Shown one piece after another: positions 36,479 through 45,958 of a stretch of 64,000 nucleotides of DNA (within the stretch, counting starts at the first letter, position 1; the number at the start of each line of letters is the position of its first letter). Under the pieces are notes generated by a model. The model had not been told where the DNA came from. It made no database searches and worked only from the letters and a program-made list of their open reading frames with translations. This DNA comes from Devosia submarina (GTDB taxonomy: Bacteria; Pseudomonadota; Alphaproteobacteria; Rhizobiales; Devosiaceae): positions 1 through 64,000 of the forward strand of contig NZ_PYWB01000001.1 of the NCBI RefSeq assembly GCF_003056345.1, given 5' to 3'. Made by a program: the position numbers and the translations under genes.

Positions 36479-37207
36479 CTAAGCCAATTGCTTGCGGTCC
36501 AGGGCGCAGCATTCCGCAAGGATGCCGGCAGCGTCCCCAGGCATGCGCAGCTCGATGGCCGAGACAAGCCGCGTAAAGAGCAAGGCTGATTGCGTGCGAT
36601 ATTGGCTGCCGTTTGCTTCGGCATTGCGGGTCAGCGCCAAGGCCAGGATCAGTTCCACCACGCCGGTGACCGAGCGCAGTAAAAAGTCCTGGGCAGCTTC
36701 GGCGATCACCGAATGAACTTCGAGGCACGCCAGCCCAAACTGCTCGACGCTGTCGTCCGCGGTTTCCATCTTGTGGGCCCAGTATTTCAAAAGGCGCACC
36801 TGCTCGGCCGTGCGGTGCTGCGCAGCAAGCTTTACCATGGGGATTTCCATCAGCTCACGCACCCGAAACAGGCTTTCGTTGAAGGCTGGATCGGGCGGGG
36901 CATCGAAGTGCCATGCGAGTAGCTGCGGATCAAAAAAGTTCCAGCGGCTGCGAGGCGAAACGCGGGTGCCGACCTTGGGCCGGGCCTCGACGAGCCCTTT
37001 TGACTCCAGGGTCTTGAGGGCCTCGCGCAATACGGTGCGCGATACGCCATATTGCTCCATCATTACCGCATCGCTGGCCAGCACCGAGCCGATGGGAAAC
37101 TGGCCGGTGACAATGCCCCGGCCGATTTCGTTGATAACGAAAGTATGGAAGTTGCGTGCAGCGTGCCGCCCGGAAAGGGAACGGATAAGGCTGCCGGTCT
37201 CGATCAT
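36479..37207 (-). CDS. GntR/FadR-family regulator (FCD domain) of the galactofuranose importer
   Basis: 242 residues. Winged helix-turn-helix at 30-95 (LASDAVMMEQYGVSRTVLRE, ALKTLESKGLVEARPKVGT) and an all-helical FCD effector domain (about 110-235). It is the last gene of the ytfQRT-yjfF operon on the same strand, 53 bases after yjfF, so it probably controls that operon in response to a sugar acid or sugar. Confidence 0.88.
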   Translation of the reverse strand: MIETGSLIRSLSGRHAARNFHTFVINEIGRGIVTGQFPIGSVLASDAVMMEQYGVSRTVLREALKTLESKGLVEARPKVGTRVSPRSRWNFFDPQLLAWHFDAPPDPAFNESLFRVRELMEIPMVKLAAQHRTAEQVRLLKYWAHKMETADDSVEQFGLACLEVHSVIAEAAQDFLLRSVTGVVELILALALTRNAEANGSQYRTQSALLFTRLVSAIELRMPGDAAGILAECCALDRKQLA

Positions 37208-37260
37208 TTATGCCCTTCTCGAGCCTGTGCGACGCTCAAGCGCTGCTAGTGCTTCCACAC

Positions 37261-38229
37261 TTATGACGACTTCTCTCCCGGTGTCGATGCGGCAAAAATC
37301 AACCGCTGCAACACGATAAACAGGAACAGCAGCCCGCCGATTACGATCTTGGTCCACCAGCTCGAGAGCGAACCATCGAAGATGATATAGGTCTGGACCA
37401 GGCCAAGCAGCATCACGCCAATAAAGGTGCCAAGGACGAACCCATAGCCTCCGGTCAGAAGCGTGCCGCCGATGACCACCGCACTGATCGCATCGAGCTC
37501 CACGCCAACAGCTGCCAGCGGATAGCCGGCCGAGGTGTAGAGCGAAAAAACAATGCCGGCTAGGGCAGCAAGGACCGAGGAAAGCATGTAGACGCCTACT
37601 GTGGTGCGCGCCACGGGCACGCCCATCAGCGAGGCCGAAGTTTCGTTGCCGCCAAGCGCATAGACATAGGAGCCGAACTTGGTGCGATGCGCCACCAGGG
37701 CGCCAATAATGAAAACGGCGATCATCAGAATTCCGATGACGCTGAGGCGACCACCGCCGGGAAGGCGGATCAGGAGGCTGGAGATCCAGCTATAGAATTC
37801 GTGGTTAACCGGAATGGAATCGCGGGTGATCACCGAAGCGCCACCCCGCGCCAGGAACATGCCAGCCAGGGTGACGATAAAGGCGGGCACCTGGAGAAAA
37901 TGGATCGCCAGCCCCATCGTGCCGCCAAAAGCTGCAGCGATGGCGAGCGCCATGGCGAAGGCTGCAAGCGGATGCCAGCCAGCCCATGCGATCAGCACGG
38001 CGATGAGGATTCCCGTGAAGCCGATCACGGCTCCAACCGAAAGATCAATTCCACCCGACAGGATAACAAAGGTCATGCCCACGGCGGTAATGCCAAGGAA
38101 AGCATTGTCCGTGAGGAAATTGCCCAAGACTCGCGTCGAGAACATGGTGGGGAACTGCATTACGGCCAAGCCATAGGCGATGGCAAAAATAACGGCTGTA
38201 GCAACGAGCGGACGAAGCGAGCGGCTCAT
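37261..38229 (-). CDS. yjfF: Galactofuranose-type ABC importer permease YjfF
   Basis: 322 residues from ATG 38229, which overlaps the ytfT stop (ATGA). Eight or more membrane spans; VILSGGIDLSVGAVIGFTGI and VIGGTLLTGGYGFVLGTFIG are the RbsC-type coupling segments. It partners the YtfT-like permease in a heterodimer, as in the E. coli YtfQRT-YjfF importer of galactofuranose. Confidence 0.88.
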   Translation of the reverse strand: MSRSLRPLVATAVIFAIAYGLAVMQFPTMFSTRVLGNFLTDNAFLGITAVGMTFVILSGGIDLSVGAVIGFTGILIAVLIAWAGWHPLAAFAMALAIAAAFGGTMGLAIHFLQVPAFIVTLAGMFLARGGASVITRDSIPVNHEFYSWISSLLIRLPGGGRLSVIGILMIAVFIIGALVAHRTKFGSYVYALGGNETSASLMGVPVARTTVGVYMLSSVLAALAGIVFSLYTSAGYPLAAVGVELDAISAVVIGGTLLTGGYGFVLGTFIGVMLLGLVQTYIIFDGSLSSWWTKIVIGGLLFLFIVLQRLIFAASTPGEKSS

Positions 38230-39224
38230 TTGCGTGCCTCCGGAGCAGCCACGCGCACCGGCACGATGCGGGTCGCAAGCGGCGACTGGATGATCAAGAC
38301 CAGCAGGATCAGCGCCGCCTTGACGATGAGATTGAATTCCGGAGGAAAGCCGGAAACGAGGATGCCGGTGTTCATCGCCTGGATGATCAGCGCACCAACA
38401 ACTGCCAGCGGCACCGAGAACCTGCCGCCCAGAAGGGAAGTGCCGCCGATCACCACGGCAAGTATGGCATCGAGTTCGAGCCACAGGCCCGCATTATTGG
38501 CATCGGCGCCGCGGATATCACCAGCAACGATAATGCCGGCCACGGCGGCGCATAGCCCCGAAAGGCCATAAACGAGGAACAGCAGCATGCGGCTGCGAAT
38601 GCCGGCAAGGCTGGCAGCGGCGCGATTGACGCCCACGGCTTCGATGAAGAGCCCGATCGCGGTGCGCCGAACAAGCAGCGTCACAAGCACCATCAGCACC
38701 AGTGCAATGACTGCAGCCATGGGGAAACCGAGAAAGGAGCCAGTGCCGATGAAAACCAGCACTGGGTCGTTGAAGGTGATGATGAAGCCTTCGGTGATGA
38801 GCTGGGCGATGCCGCGGCCGGCAACCATCAACACAAGCGTTGCAATAATGGGCTGGATATCGAGCACGGCAACAAGAAAGCCGTTCCACAAGCCGCAAAG
38901 CAGGCCCACCGCAAGCGCGGCAAGCACTGCCACTGGCGCGGGATAGCCGGCAACCACCAATGTGGCCGCGACAGCGCCTGCCACCGCCATGATGGCGCCC
39001 ACGGAGAGATCGACACCCTTGGTGGCGATGACTCCGGCCATGCCGATGGCTAGGATTGCCACTGGCGCGCCGCGGTTAAGTACGTCGATGAGGGATCCAA
39101 ACAGCCGCCCATCCTGCCAGGTGATGCGGAAGAAATTGGGAAACAAAATCCAGTTGATCAGAAGTACGCCGGCGAGAGCCAGAAGCTGTGGATTGGCCAG
39201 GCGGGAAAGTGCGCGCCGCATCAT
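38226..39224 (-). CDS. ytfT: Galactofuranose-type ABC importer permease YtfT
   Basis: 332 residues, RbsC-type permease: IATKGVDLSVGAIMAVAGAV near residue 70 and AVVIGGTSLLGGRFSV near residue 260. It overlaps ytfR upstream and yjfF downstream by four bases each, so the operon is translationally coupled. Confidence 0.88.
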   Translation of the reverse strand: MMRRALSRLANPQLLALAGVLLINWILFPNFFRITWQDGRLFGSLIDVLNRGAPVAILAIGMAGVIATKGVDLSVGAIMAVAGAVAATLVVAGYPAPVAVLAALAVGLLCGLWNGFLVAVLDIQPIIATLVLMVAGRGIAQLITEGFIITFNDPVLVFIGTGSFLGFPMAAVIALVLMVLVTLLVRRTAIGLFIEAVGVNRAAASLAGIRSRMLLFLVYGLSGLCAAVAGIIVAGDIRGADANNAGLWLELDAILAVVIGGTSLLGGRFSVPLAVVGALIIQAMNTGILVSGFPPEFNLIVKAALILLVLIIQSPLATRIVPVRVAAPEARK

Positions 39225-40738
39225 GCAGGTGGCCCTTCGCGGTGATTGGCGATCGCCTGCACGATGACGCCAGGGTTGATGTTTTCGCCGGTGAGTTCAG
39301 CGACCATTTCGCGATCGCGCATCACCACGATACGGGTGGAATAAGCAACCACTTCATCAAGTTCGGAAGAGATGACGACCAGCGCCAGGCCTTCGTCCCG
39401 CAGCCGATTGATGGTGCGGACGATCTCGGCATGGGCGCCGACATCGATGCCGCGGGTGGGCTCATCCAGAATAAGAAAAGTGGGGTCGGTGGCGAGCCAG
39501 CGCGAAAGGATGACCTTTTGCTGGTTGCCGCCGGAAAGGAGCTTGATTGGCATATCCAGCGACGCCGCGCGGATATCCATGGATTCGCCGAACCGCCCGG
39601 CAATCTCGAGCTGCTCGTCGCGGTTGAGCGCGCTGAACCAGCCAAGCTTGCCCTGAAGCGCGATGACGATGTTCTCGCGCACCGAGAGATCGCCAAATAT
39701 GCCCTCCACCTTGCGATCTTCGGGCAGGAAGCCGAAGCCATGCGCAATGGCGTCGGTTGGGCGATTGATCTTGATCGGCTTGCCCCGGAAAACGACGCTG
39801 CCTTCATCTGCCGCATCGGCACCGAACATGATGCGGGCCATTTCCGTGCGGCCGGAGCCCAGGAGCCCCGCAACGCCCACCACCTCGCCCTTGTGAATGG
39901 TGAGGTTGAACGGGTGTATGCTGCGCTTCTTGCCGTAATCGCGGAAATCGAGCAGAACTTCGCCCACGGCACGTTCATCCTCAACCCCGGTTGCGCCGGA
40001 AAAGGCGACATCCTTACCCAGCATGAGCCGTACCACGTCCGTTCGGGTGGTTCCTTCGAGCGGGCGCGTCTCGATCAGCTTGCCGTTGCGCAGGATGGTG
40101 ACCCGGTCGGAAACGGCAAATACCTGGTCAAGGAAATGGGTGATGAAAACGACGGCCAGTCCGCGCGCCTTGAGGTCGCGGATGATCTCGAACAGCCGCT
40201 CGACCTCGTTGCGGTCGAGGCTGGCCGTGGGTTCGTCGAGAATAAGGACCTTGCCTGAAAGCTCGACCGCGCGAGCGATGGCGACGATCTGCTGGACGGC
40301 CACGGAATGGGCGCCCAGTTCGCTTGATGGATCGAGGTCGAGACCGTAGCGCTGCAACACCGCCCGGGATTCCCGCTCCATTTTGCGGCGGTCAACAAGG
40401 CCGAAACGGGTGGGCTGGTGCCCAAGGAAAAGATTTTCAGCGACCGACCGGTTGGGCAGGAGATTGACCTCCTGATAGACCGTGCCGATGCCGTACCTCT
40501 GGGCATGCTGGGGATTGTCGAGCGTGATCGGCGTTCCTTCGGCGACCACCTGGCCTTCGGTGGCCTGATAGACACCGGTTAGAATCTTGATCAGGGTAGA
40601 TTTGCCCGCGCCATTTTCGCCCAGCAGGGCGTGAACTTCGCCGGCTCGTAGGCCAAAATTCACCCCGTCGAGCGCAATGTGATTGCCGAAGACCTTGGTG
40701 ATACCCCGCGCCTCGAGCGCAAATTGTTCATCAGCCAT
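39221..40738 (-). CDS. ytfR: Galactofuranose-type ABC importer ATPase YtfR (two nucleotide-binding domains)
   Basis: 505 residues. First domain: Walker A LLGENGAGKST, signature LGAHSVAVQQIVAIARAV (degenerate LSGGQ, as usual in this class), Walker B VLILDEPTASLD. Second domain: GLLGSGRTEMARIM, LSGGNQQKVILSRWL, ILDEPTRGIDVG. It lies between the binding-protein and permease genes in the same order as in E. coli. Confidence 0.9.
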   Translation of the reverse strand: MADEQFALEARGITKVFGNHIALDGVNFGLRAGEVHALLGENGAGKSTLIKILTGVYQATEGQVVAEGTPITLDNPQHAQRYGIGTVYQEVNLLPNRSVAENLFLGHQPTRFGLVDRRKMERESRAVLQRYGLDLDPSSELGAHSVAVQQIVAIARAVELSGKVLILDEPTASLDRNEVERLFEIIRDLKARGLAVVFITHFLDQVFAVSDRVTILRNGKLIETRPLEGTTRTDVVRLMLGKDVAFSGATGVEDERAVGEVLLDFRDYGKKRSIHPFNLTIHKGEVVGVAGLLGSGRTEMARIMFGADAADEGSVVFRGKPIKINRPTDAIAHGFGFLPEDRKVEGIFGDLSVRENIVIALQGKLGWFSALNRDEQLEIAGRFGESMDIRAASLDMPIKLLSGGNQQKVILSRWLATDPTFLILDEPTRGIDVGAHAEIVRTINRLRDEGLALVVISSELDEVVAYSTRIVVMRDREMVAELTGENINPGVIVQAIANHREGPPA

Positions 40739-40785
40739 GTGCGCGATCCCCGGTTCTCTTCGATGGCGTGATCCAGCCGCAGAAT

Positions 40786-40853
40786 GTCACCCCGGCAACA
40801 GCCGGGACCCGCCTCAATATTCGTGGCGAATCCCGGCTACGCCGGAATGACGT
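40786..40853. repeat. Two-lobed palindromic (REP-like) repeat between ytfQ and ytfR
   Basis: CCCGGC-AACA-GCCGGG (40791-40806) and CCGGC-TAC-GCCGG (40833-40845) are two perfect hairpins. The outer ends GTCACCCCGGC and GCCGGAATGAC are imperfect inverted copies, so the whole 68 bases can fold into a long two-lobed structure. Its CG-rich consensus resembles dispersed palindromes of alphaproteobacterial genomes. It may also stabilise the upstream ytfQ mRNA. Confidence 0.65.
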
Positions 40854-40873
40854 GGCAGGCGATGGCTCTGGAC

Positions 40874-41845
40874 TTAGTAGCCGAGATCCTTGCGGCGCTC
40901 GTATTCGCCCTGCGGATCGTCTTCAGCCGTATAGAGCTTGGACTCGGTGATGATGAACTTTTCGGGTTCGGTACCGTCAGCCCAATAAGCAGCCAGGGCG
41001 TCGAATGCCGGGCCAGCCATGTTCGGGGTCAGTTCCACCGTTGCATTGGCTTCGCCGGCCGCGATGGCGCTGAAGATGTCCGGAACGGCATCGATGGAGA
41101 CAACCTTGATGTCGCTGCCGGGCTTGAGGCCCGCATCCTTGATCGCCTGGATGGCGCCAACAGCCATGTCGTCGTTATGAGCATAAACAGCGCAGATATC
41201 GGCGCCATTGTTGGACGACTTAAGGAAGGCTTCCATCACTTCCTTGCCCTTGGCACGGGTGAAGTCACCAGTCTGGCTCTGGGAAATGGTGATGTTGGAG
41301 GCGCTGGCAATCGCTTCTTCGAAGCCCTGCTTGCGGTTGATGGCAGGCGTGGAGCCAACAGTGCCCTGCAGTTCCACCACGTTGCAGTCTTCGCTACCCA
41401 CTTCATCAACCAGCCACTGGCCAGCGACGCGGCCTTCCTCGACCTGATCGGAGGCAACAGAGGTCAGGTACAGATCTTCTGGCGCATCGACACCACGGTC
41501 TAGCAGCACGACGGGAATTTCGGCTTCCTTGGCTTCGGCCAATACGTCATCCCAGCCGGTGGCAACAACGGGTGCCACCAGAATGGCATCCACGCCCTGC
41601 GCGATGAAGCCACGAATGGCCTTGATCTGGTTTTCCTGCTTCTGCTGTGCGTCGGCGAACTTCAGGTCGACGCCGCGCTCTTCGGCCTCCTGGCGGGTCA
41701 CGGCCGTTTCGGCAGCGCGCCAGCCAGATTCAGAACCGATCTGAGAAAAACCAATTACCTTGCCGGAAAGGTCCTGAGCGAGGGCGCCGGCGGACAAAGC
41801 AGTAGTAAGGCCTGCCGCAAGGGCAAGCTTTGCAATGATGTTCAC
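40874..41845 (-). CDS. ytfQ: Galactofuranose-type sugar-binding protein YtfQ
   Basis: 323 residues with a signal peptide (cut near ALA-QDL). The mature start KVIGFSQIGSESGWRAAETA and the segments ILVAPVVATGWDDVLAEAKE, PVVLLDRGVD and YAHNDDMAVGAIQAIKDAG closely follow E. coli YtfQ, which binds galactofuranose. It is the first gene of the operon and is transcribed away from the dehydrogenase gene. A separate 136-base gap with a palindromic repeat follows it. Confidence 0.88.
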   Translation of the reverse strand: MNIIAKLALAAGLTTALSAGALAQDLSGKVIGFSQIGSESGWRAAETAVTRQEAEERGVDLKFADAQQKQENQIKAIRGFIAQGVDAILVAPVVATGWDDVLAEAKEAEIPVVLLDRGVDAPEDLYLTSVASDQVEEGRVAGQWLVDEVGSEDCNVVELQGTVGSTPAINRKQGFEEAIASASNITISQSQTGDFTRAKGKEVMEAFLKSSNNGADICAVYAHNDDMAVGAIQAIKDAGLKPGSDIKVVSIDAVPDIFSAIAAGEANATVELTPNMAGPAFDALAAYWADGTEPEKFIITESKLYTAEDDPQGEYERRKDLGY

Positions 41846-41908
41846 GATGTAATCCTCCCAATACCCGCCGGGCGTATTCGCTTCCGACGTATGGGGAGGC
41901 TAGAACAA

Positions 41909-41929
41909 GTACTATTATATGTAAAGTAC
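41909..41929 (-). promoter_or_regulatory. Promoter -10 of the ytfQ operon inside a candidate GntR operator
   Basis: Reverse strand: a perfect TATAAT (41919-41914) lies 69 bases before the ytfQ ATG. It is framed by GTACT and AGTAC (41909-41913 and 41925-41929), an inverted repeat with 11 bases between arms. A repressor bound here would cover the -10 element; the operon's own GntR-type protein is the natural candidate. No convincing -35 is seen. Confidence 0.5.
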
Positions 41930-42079
41930 CATTCCCAAGCGTCACGAGAGGCGCATCAGCTTTGCACCCTGCTGCGGGTGGTAAAGCTTCGCGCGGCTCC
42001 CTACCTCATTGCTGCTAGCTGACCCCATCCTCCTTCAACGACTTTCAAGATCAATCCAAATTCAACTGGAGCCTTGCCA

Positions 42080-43072
42080 ATGAAAAGCGCCGTCTATTCG
42101 CAGATCGGTTCCCCCGCGGAAGTCCTTTTCAGCGAGGACCGACCTAAGCCGCAGCTTGGTGCTGGACAGGTGCTGATCAAGATGGTGCTCTCGCCGATAC
42201 ACAACCACGATCTGATGACCATCGCCGGCCAGTACGCGCACAAGCCCGCCTTGCCCTCCGTGCCAGGCACCGAAGCCGTGGGTGTTGTCGAGGCGCTGGG
42301 GGAGGGCGTCAGCAATCTTGAAGTGGGGCAGCGTGTTGCCGGCGGCGCCATGGGTACATGGGCCGAGTATTACCTGGCCGATGCGGCTCATCTTGTTCCG
42401 GTTCCAGACGCTGTCGGGGATGAAACAGCCTGCCAGCTGGTCTCCATGCCATTAAGCGCCAAGATGCTGCTGGAAAGCCTTGATGTCCAAGCGGGTGACT
42501 GGATCGTGCAGAACGCCGCCAATGGCGCAGTTGGTAAGCTGGTGGCCCAATACGGCGCCGAACGCGGCATCAAGGTTCTGGGCCTTGTTCGCCGACGCGA
42601 TGCGGTGGATTCGCTCAAGGCGCTGGGAATAAGCAATGTGGTTGCCACCGACAACCCCGACTGGGTCGAAGAGGCAAAGAGGCTGACGGGCGGAGCTCCC
42701 GTTATACGGGCTATCGACTCCCTGGGCGGAAACGGACCCGAGCAGTTGCTCAAGATAGCCAGCGATGGCGCTGAGCTCATCAGCTTCGGTGCCATGACCG
42801 AGCAGCCCCTGGTGATCTCCGCGGCAGATCTGCTGTTCCGCCAGATCACCGTTAAAGGTTTTTGGGGGTCAAAGCCTCCCGTCAAGCCTCAGCGGATCGG
42901 GGAATTGCTGGGAGAATTGATCCGCGATGCGGAGGCAGGCAAGCTGGTGCTGCCGATAGAAGCGACCTACTCGATCGAGCAGATAGCCGAGGCCGCTCGA
43001 GCAAGTGGCGAACCTGGTCGTAAGGGGAAAGTGGCTGTCCGGGGTAGTGACCGGGCCGAGCGGCATCGCTGA
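42080..43072 (+). CDS. Zinc-free quinone-reductase/MECR-like alcohol-dehydrogenase-family oxidoreductase
   Basis: 330 residues from ATG 42080 (a TTG two codons earlier is possible). The N-terminal GroES-like domain has LSPIHNHDLMTIAGQY and VPGTEAVGVVEALGEGVSNL; the Rossmann domain has QNAANGAVGKLVAQYGAERG as its NADPH loop. Catalytic-zinc cysteine and structural-zinc cysteines are absent, as in quinone reductases and enoyl-thioester reductases. It stands alone, divergent from ytfQ. Confidence 0.85.
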   Translation: MKSAVYSQIGSPAEVLFSEDRPKPQLGAGQVLIKMVLSPIHNHDLMTIAGQYAHKPALPSVPGTEAVGVVEALGEGVSNLEVGQRVAGGAMGTWAEYYLADAAHLVPVPDAVGDETACQLVSMPLSAKMLLESLDVQAGDWIVQNAANGAVGKLVAQYGAERGIKVLGLVRRRDAVDSLKALGISNVVATDNPDWVEEAKRLTGGAPVIRAIDSLGGNGPEQLLKIASDGAELISFGAMTEQPLVISAADLLFRQITVKGFWGSKPPVKPQRIGELLGELIRDAEAGKLVLPIEATYSIEQIAEAARASGEPGRKGKVAVRGSDRAERHR

Positions 43073-43080
43073 GCAGCAGG

Positions 43081-43112
43081 GGGGCGAGGCGTCTTATCGA
43101 CAAACTCGCCCC
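43081..43112. terminator. Hairpin between converging genes
   Basis: GGGGCGAG (43081-43088) pairs with CTCGCCCC (43105-43112) across a 16-base loop. It lies 8 bases after the dehydrogenase stop and 11 before the end of the permease gene on the other strand. Confidence 0.55.
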
Positions 43113-43122
43113 AATGCCCAGG

Positions 43123-44775
43123 TCAGAGCAAAGCTTGCTCGTTTCTGCCCATGAAGCGAAAGGCGATATAAACGGCGCAGCCACTTAAGAGCAGCAATAT
43201 GGTTGAAAGGGCTGCCGCCACGCCGAAGTCGCCATCAAGGATCAGCAGATAGATGCGCACGGGCATGGTCATGGTGCTGCCGACATAGAGCACCAGCGAC
43301 GACGAGAGCTCATTGATGGCGGTAACGAAGCTCAGCATGCCCCCGGCAATGATGCCGGGCACGATCAGCGGTACCGTGATGCGCAGGAAAGCCTGGAACG
43401 GGCTGTAGCCAAGCGAGATTGCGGCTTCTTCCATGCTCGGTGAAATCTGCCGCAACGAGGATGCGGTGGTACGCACCGTGTAGGGAAGGCGGCGGATAAA
43501 GATCGACAGGATGATGATGGCCGCAGTGCCGGTCAGCACGATCGGGCCGGTGTTGAAGGCGGCAATAAACGCGATGCCGATGACGATGCCCGGCATCACG
43601 TAAGGCACCATGAAGGCACCATCCAGAAGGGCCGTGTTAAGGTTGGTGCGGCGGGCCACAAGAACGCCCACGACGGTACCGATCATGACAATCAGCGCTA
43701 CCGCCACAAAGGAGAACGTCAGCGAGTTGCGGACCACATCGCCGAGGTTGAACAGGATGCGCTCATAGCTTTGCAGCGCAAAGCCTTGCTGGAACACCGG
43801 ACCGCTGGTTTTGCGGAACGAGTAGATAACCGAAATGATGACTGGCAACGCCCCGCAAAGCCCGATGAAGTAGACAGCGAAATGGGCCAGCACATTGCGC
43901 CAGCCCTTGAGCTGGATGCGGGCCGGCTTGTTGATCATGTTGCCGTGGTAAACGTTGCGGCGCGACATGTAGCGCTGCAGCAGCACAAACACCATCGAGA
44001 CCACGATCAGCACAACGCTGATCGTGGTGGCCATGGACATGTTTGACCCTACTTCGGCCGAGTAGAGCGTGAATGCCTCCGTGGCCAAAACATTGTAGCC
44101 ACGGCCAAGCAGGCGCGGCGTGCCGAAATCGGCAATGGCGTGGATCAGGGCGAGCAGGCCGCTGGCGGTCAAAGCCGGAAACACCATCGGAAACGAAATC
44201 CGGAAAGTGCGCTGCAAGGGCGTAAGCCCAAGCCCTTCGGCTGCTTCTTCCAGGGACCGGTTGACGTTGCTCAGCGCCCCCGAAACCATCAGGTAAACAT
44301 AGGGGTAGAATTTGAGGGAGAAGACGATGAGGATGCCGCCCACGCCATAGATTGGAGGCATGCTAATACCCAGATCGCGCAGGAAGCCCCGCACCACCCC
44401 ACCGGCACCAAACAACACGATCCAGGAATAGGCGCCGATAAACGGCGGCGACACCAGGGCGAGGATGGCCAGCAGGGACACGAATCTGCCGCCTCGAATT
44501 GCAAAGCGCGAAACGCAGAATGCCATGATGGAGCCAAGCAGCAGCGCTCCAAACAGGCCGCCAAAGCCGACCACCAGCGTGTTGAGAAAGGCTTGGCGGA
44601 AGCGAGGCTCGCCAAGGAATTTTAGGTAATTGGCAAAGGTGAAATTGCCGCTCTGATCGTAAAGGCTCGAGATAAGTACCGAGCCGACGGGGATAAACAG
44701 CAGCACGAACAGCAGGACCCAGGTGAGAATCATCACCACAGTCCAGAAATTGAAGCGCGGCATGGCCATCCTCAT
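43123..44775 (-). CDS. AfuB/FbpB-type ABC importer permease (fused, two halves)
   Basis: 550 residues with about 12 membrane spans in two homologous halves, each with a coupling loop (SLEEAAEGLGLTPLQRTF near residue 175; SMEEAAISLGYSPFQAFLRI near residue 455). This fused form is usual for FbpB/AfuB permeases for iron, thiamine, phosphonates or sugar phosphates. ATG 44775 overlaps the ATPase stop; ATGs at 44769 and 44763 have better ribosome-binding spacing. Operon with the ATPase, divergent from the binding-protein gene. Confidence 0.88.
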   Translation of the reverse strand: MRMAMPRFNFWTVVMILTWVLLFVLLFIPVGSVLISSLYDQSGNFTFANYLKFLGEPRFRQAFLNTLVVGFGGLFGALLLGSIMAFCVSRFAIRGGRFVSLLAILALVSPPFIGAYSWIVLFGAGGVVRGFLRDLGISMPPIYGVGGILIVFSLKFYPYVYLMVSGALSNVNRSLEEAAEGLGLTPLQRTFRISFPMVFPALTASGLLALIHAIADFGTPRLLGRGYNVLATEAFTLYSAEVGSNMSMATTISVVLIVVSMVFVLLQRYMSRRNVYHGNMINKPARIQLKGWRNVLAHFAVYFIGLCGALPVIISVIYSFRKTSGPVFQQGFALQSYERILFNLGDVVRNSLTFSFVAVALIVMIGTVVGVLVARRTNLNTALLDGAFMVPYVMPGIVIGIAFIAAFNTGPIVLTGTAAIIILSIFIRRLPYTVRTTASSLRQISPSMEEAAISLGYSPFQAFLRITVPLIVPGIIAGGMLSFVTAINELSSSLVLYVGSTMTMPVRIYLLILDGDFGVAAALSTILLLLSGCAVYIAFRFMGRNEQALL

Positions 44776-45827
44776 CCTCCCATTCGAGCGCCATTGGCGC
44801 TGAACGACATGGGCGCGGTGCGCGGCACCAGAACTGAGACGGCTTCACCAGCTTCACGCGTCGCCGCCATGCCGGGATTGGGCAATTGCACGACGAGCCT
44901 CCCCGCCGGCGTTTCGACCTGCACATGCGCTTCGCGTCCGAGATAGGTGTATTTGGACACAGTACCTGGCAGTGTCGCCGACCCGTTGCCGTCGCTGTCC
45001 GGTCCTGCAAGGTCGAGGTGCTCGGGACGCACCGCCCAGGTCGCTGCGCCCGCGTGGGCAAGGCCCAGCTTGCCTAGCATGGCGTCTAGCGCCGCGCCTG
45101 GCTGAAAAATGTTGAGCGTGCCAACAAACTCGGCCACGAACCGGGTCTGTGGATTGCCGTAGATTTCCTGCGGCGTGCCGATCTGTTCGATCTTCCCCGA
45201 ATTCATCACGCAAATGCGGTCGGAAATGGCGAGCGCTTCTTCCTGGTCGTGTGTCACATAAATTGTGGCGATATCGACCTGCTTCTGGATGTCGCGGATT
45301 TCCTCGCGCAGCTCAATGCGAAGCTTTGCGTCGAGGTTGGAAAGCGGCTCATCCATGAGCAGCAGCCGCGGATTGATGACCATGGCGCGGGCAAGCCCGA
45401 TGCGCTGCTGCTGCCCGCCCGACATGGCGGCCGGCAGGCGCTCGGCCATGGCGCCTAGGCGAACGGCTTCCAGAGCCTGCGTCACCCGCGTCTTGATCTG
45501 AGCCGCAGGCACTTTGCGCGGCTTCAAGCCAAAGGCAACATTGTCGAAAACGCTAAGATGGGGAAACACGGCATAGTCCTGGAACACCATGCCGATGTCG
45601 CGCTGATGCGGCGGAACGACGCGAAGATTGGAGCCATCCAGCGTAATTTCGCCTGAGGTCAGGTCATTGAAACCCGCAATCGCGCGCAACAGCGTGGTCT
45701 TGCCGCAGCCGCTCGGGCCCAACAGCGTGAAGAACTCTCCGCGCTCCACCGACAGGGACACCCCGTTCAATGCCATGAAGCTCGGGCCAAACTGCTTGGC
45801 CGCATCGGTGACCACCAGATAGCTCAT
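44772..45827 (-). CDS. AfuC/FbpC-type ABC importer ATPase
   Basis: 351 residues from ATG 45827 (a TTG three codons earlier is possible). Walker A GPSGCGKTTLLRAIAG, signature MSGGQQQRIGLARA, Walker [13 protein letters not shown] and switch THDQEEAL are intact; residues about 240-351 form an OB/TOBE-type regulatory domain. First gene of the two-gene reverse-strand unit, 131 bases from the divergent binding-protein gene. Confidence 0.9.
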   Translation of the reverse strand: MSYLVVTDAAKQFGPSFMALNGVSLSVERGEFFTLLGPSGCGKTTLLRAIAGFNDLTSGEITLDGSNLRVVPPHQRDIGMVFQDYAVFPHLSVFDNVAFGLKPRKVPAAQIKTRVTQALEAVRLGAMAERLPAAMSGGQQQRIGLARAMVINPRLLLMDEPLSNLDAKLRIELREEIRDIQKQVDIATIYVTHDQEEALAISDRICVMNSGKIEQIGTPQEIYGNPQTRFVAEFVGTLNIFQPGAALDAMLGKLGLAHAGAATWAVRPEHLDLAGPDSDGNGSATLPGTVSKYTYLGREAHVQVETPAGRLVVQLPNPGMAATREAGEAVSVLVPRTAPMSFSANGARMGG

Positions 45828-45958
45828 GTGTGGCAACTCCCCCTGTCCCTAGTGTTGATCCCATATGACACTGACAAAGTTTCGTATTGCAACATTTTTT
45901 CCGGCGGTTCAGGATTGGTTTGATCGCAGGATGATCAAAAACGAACCGGAGGATTCGA

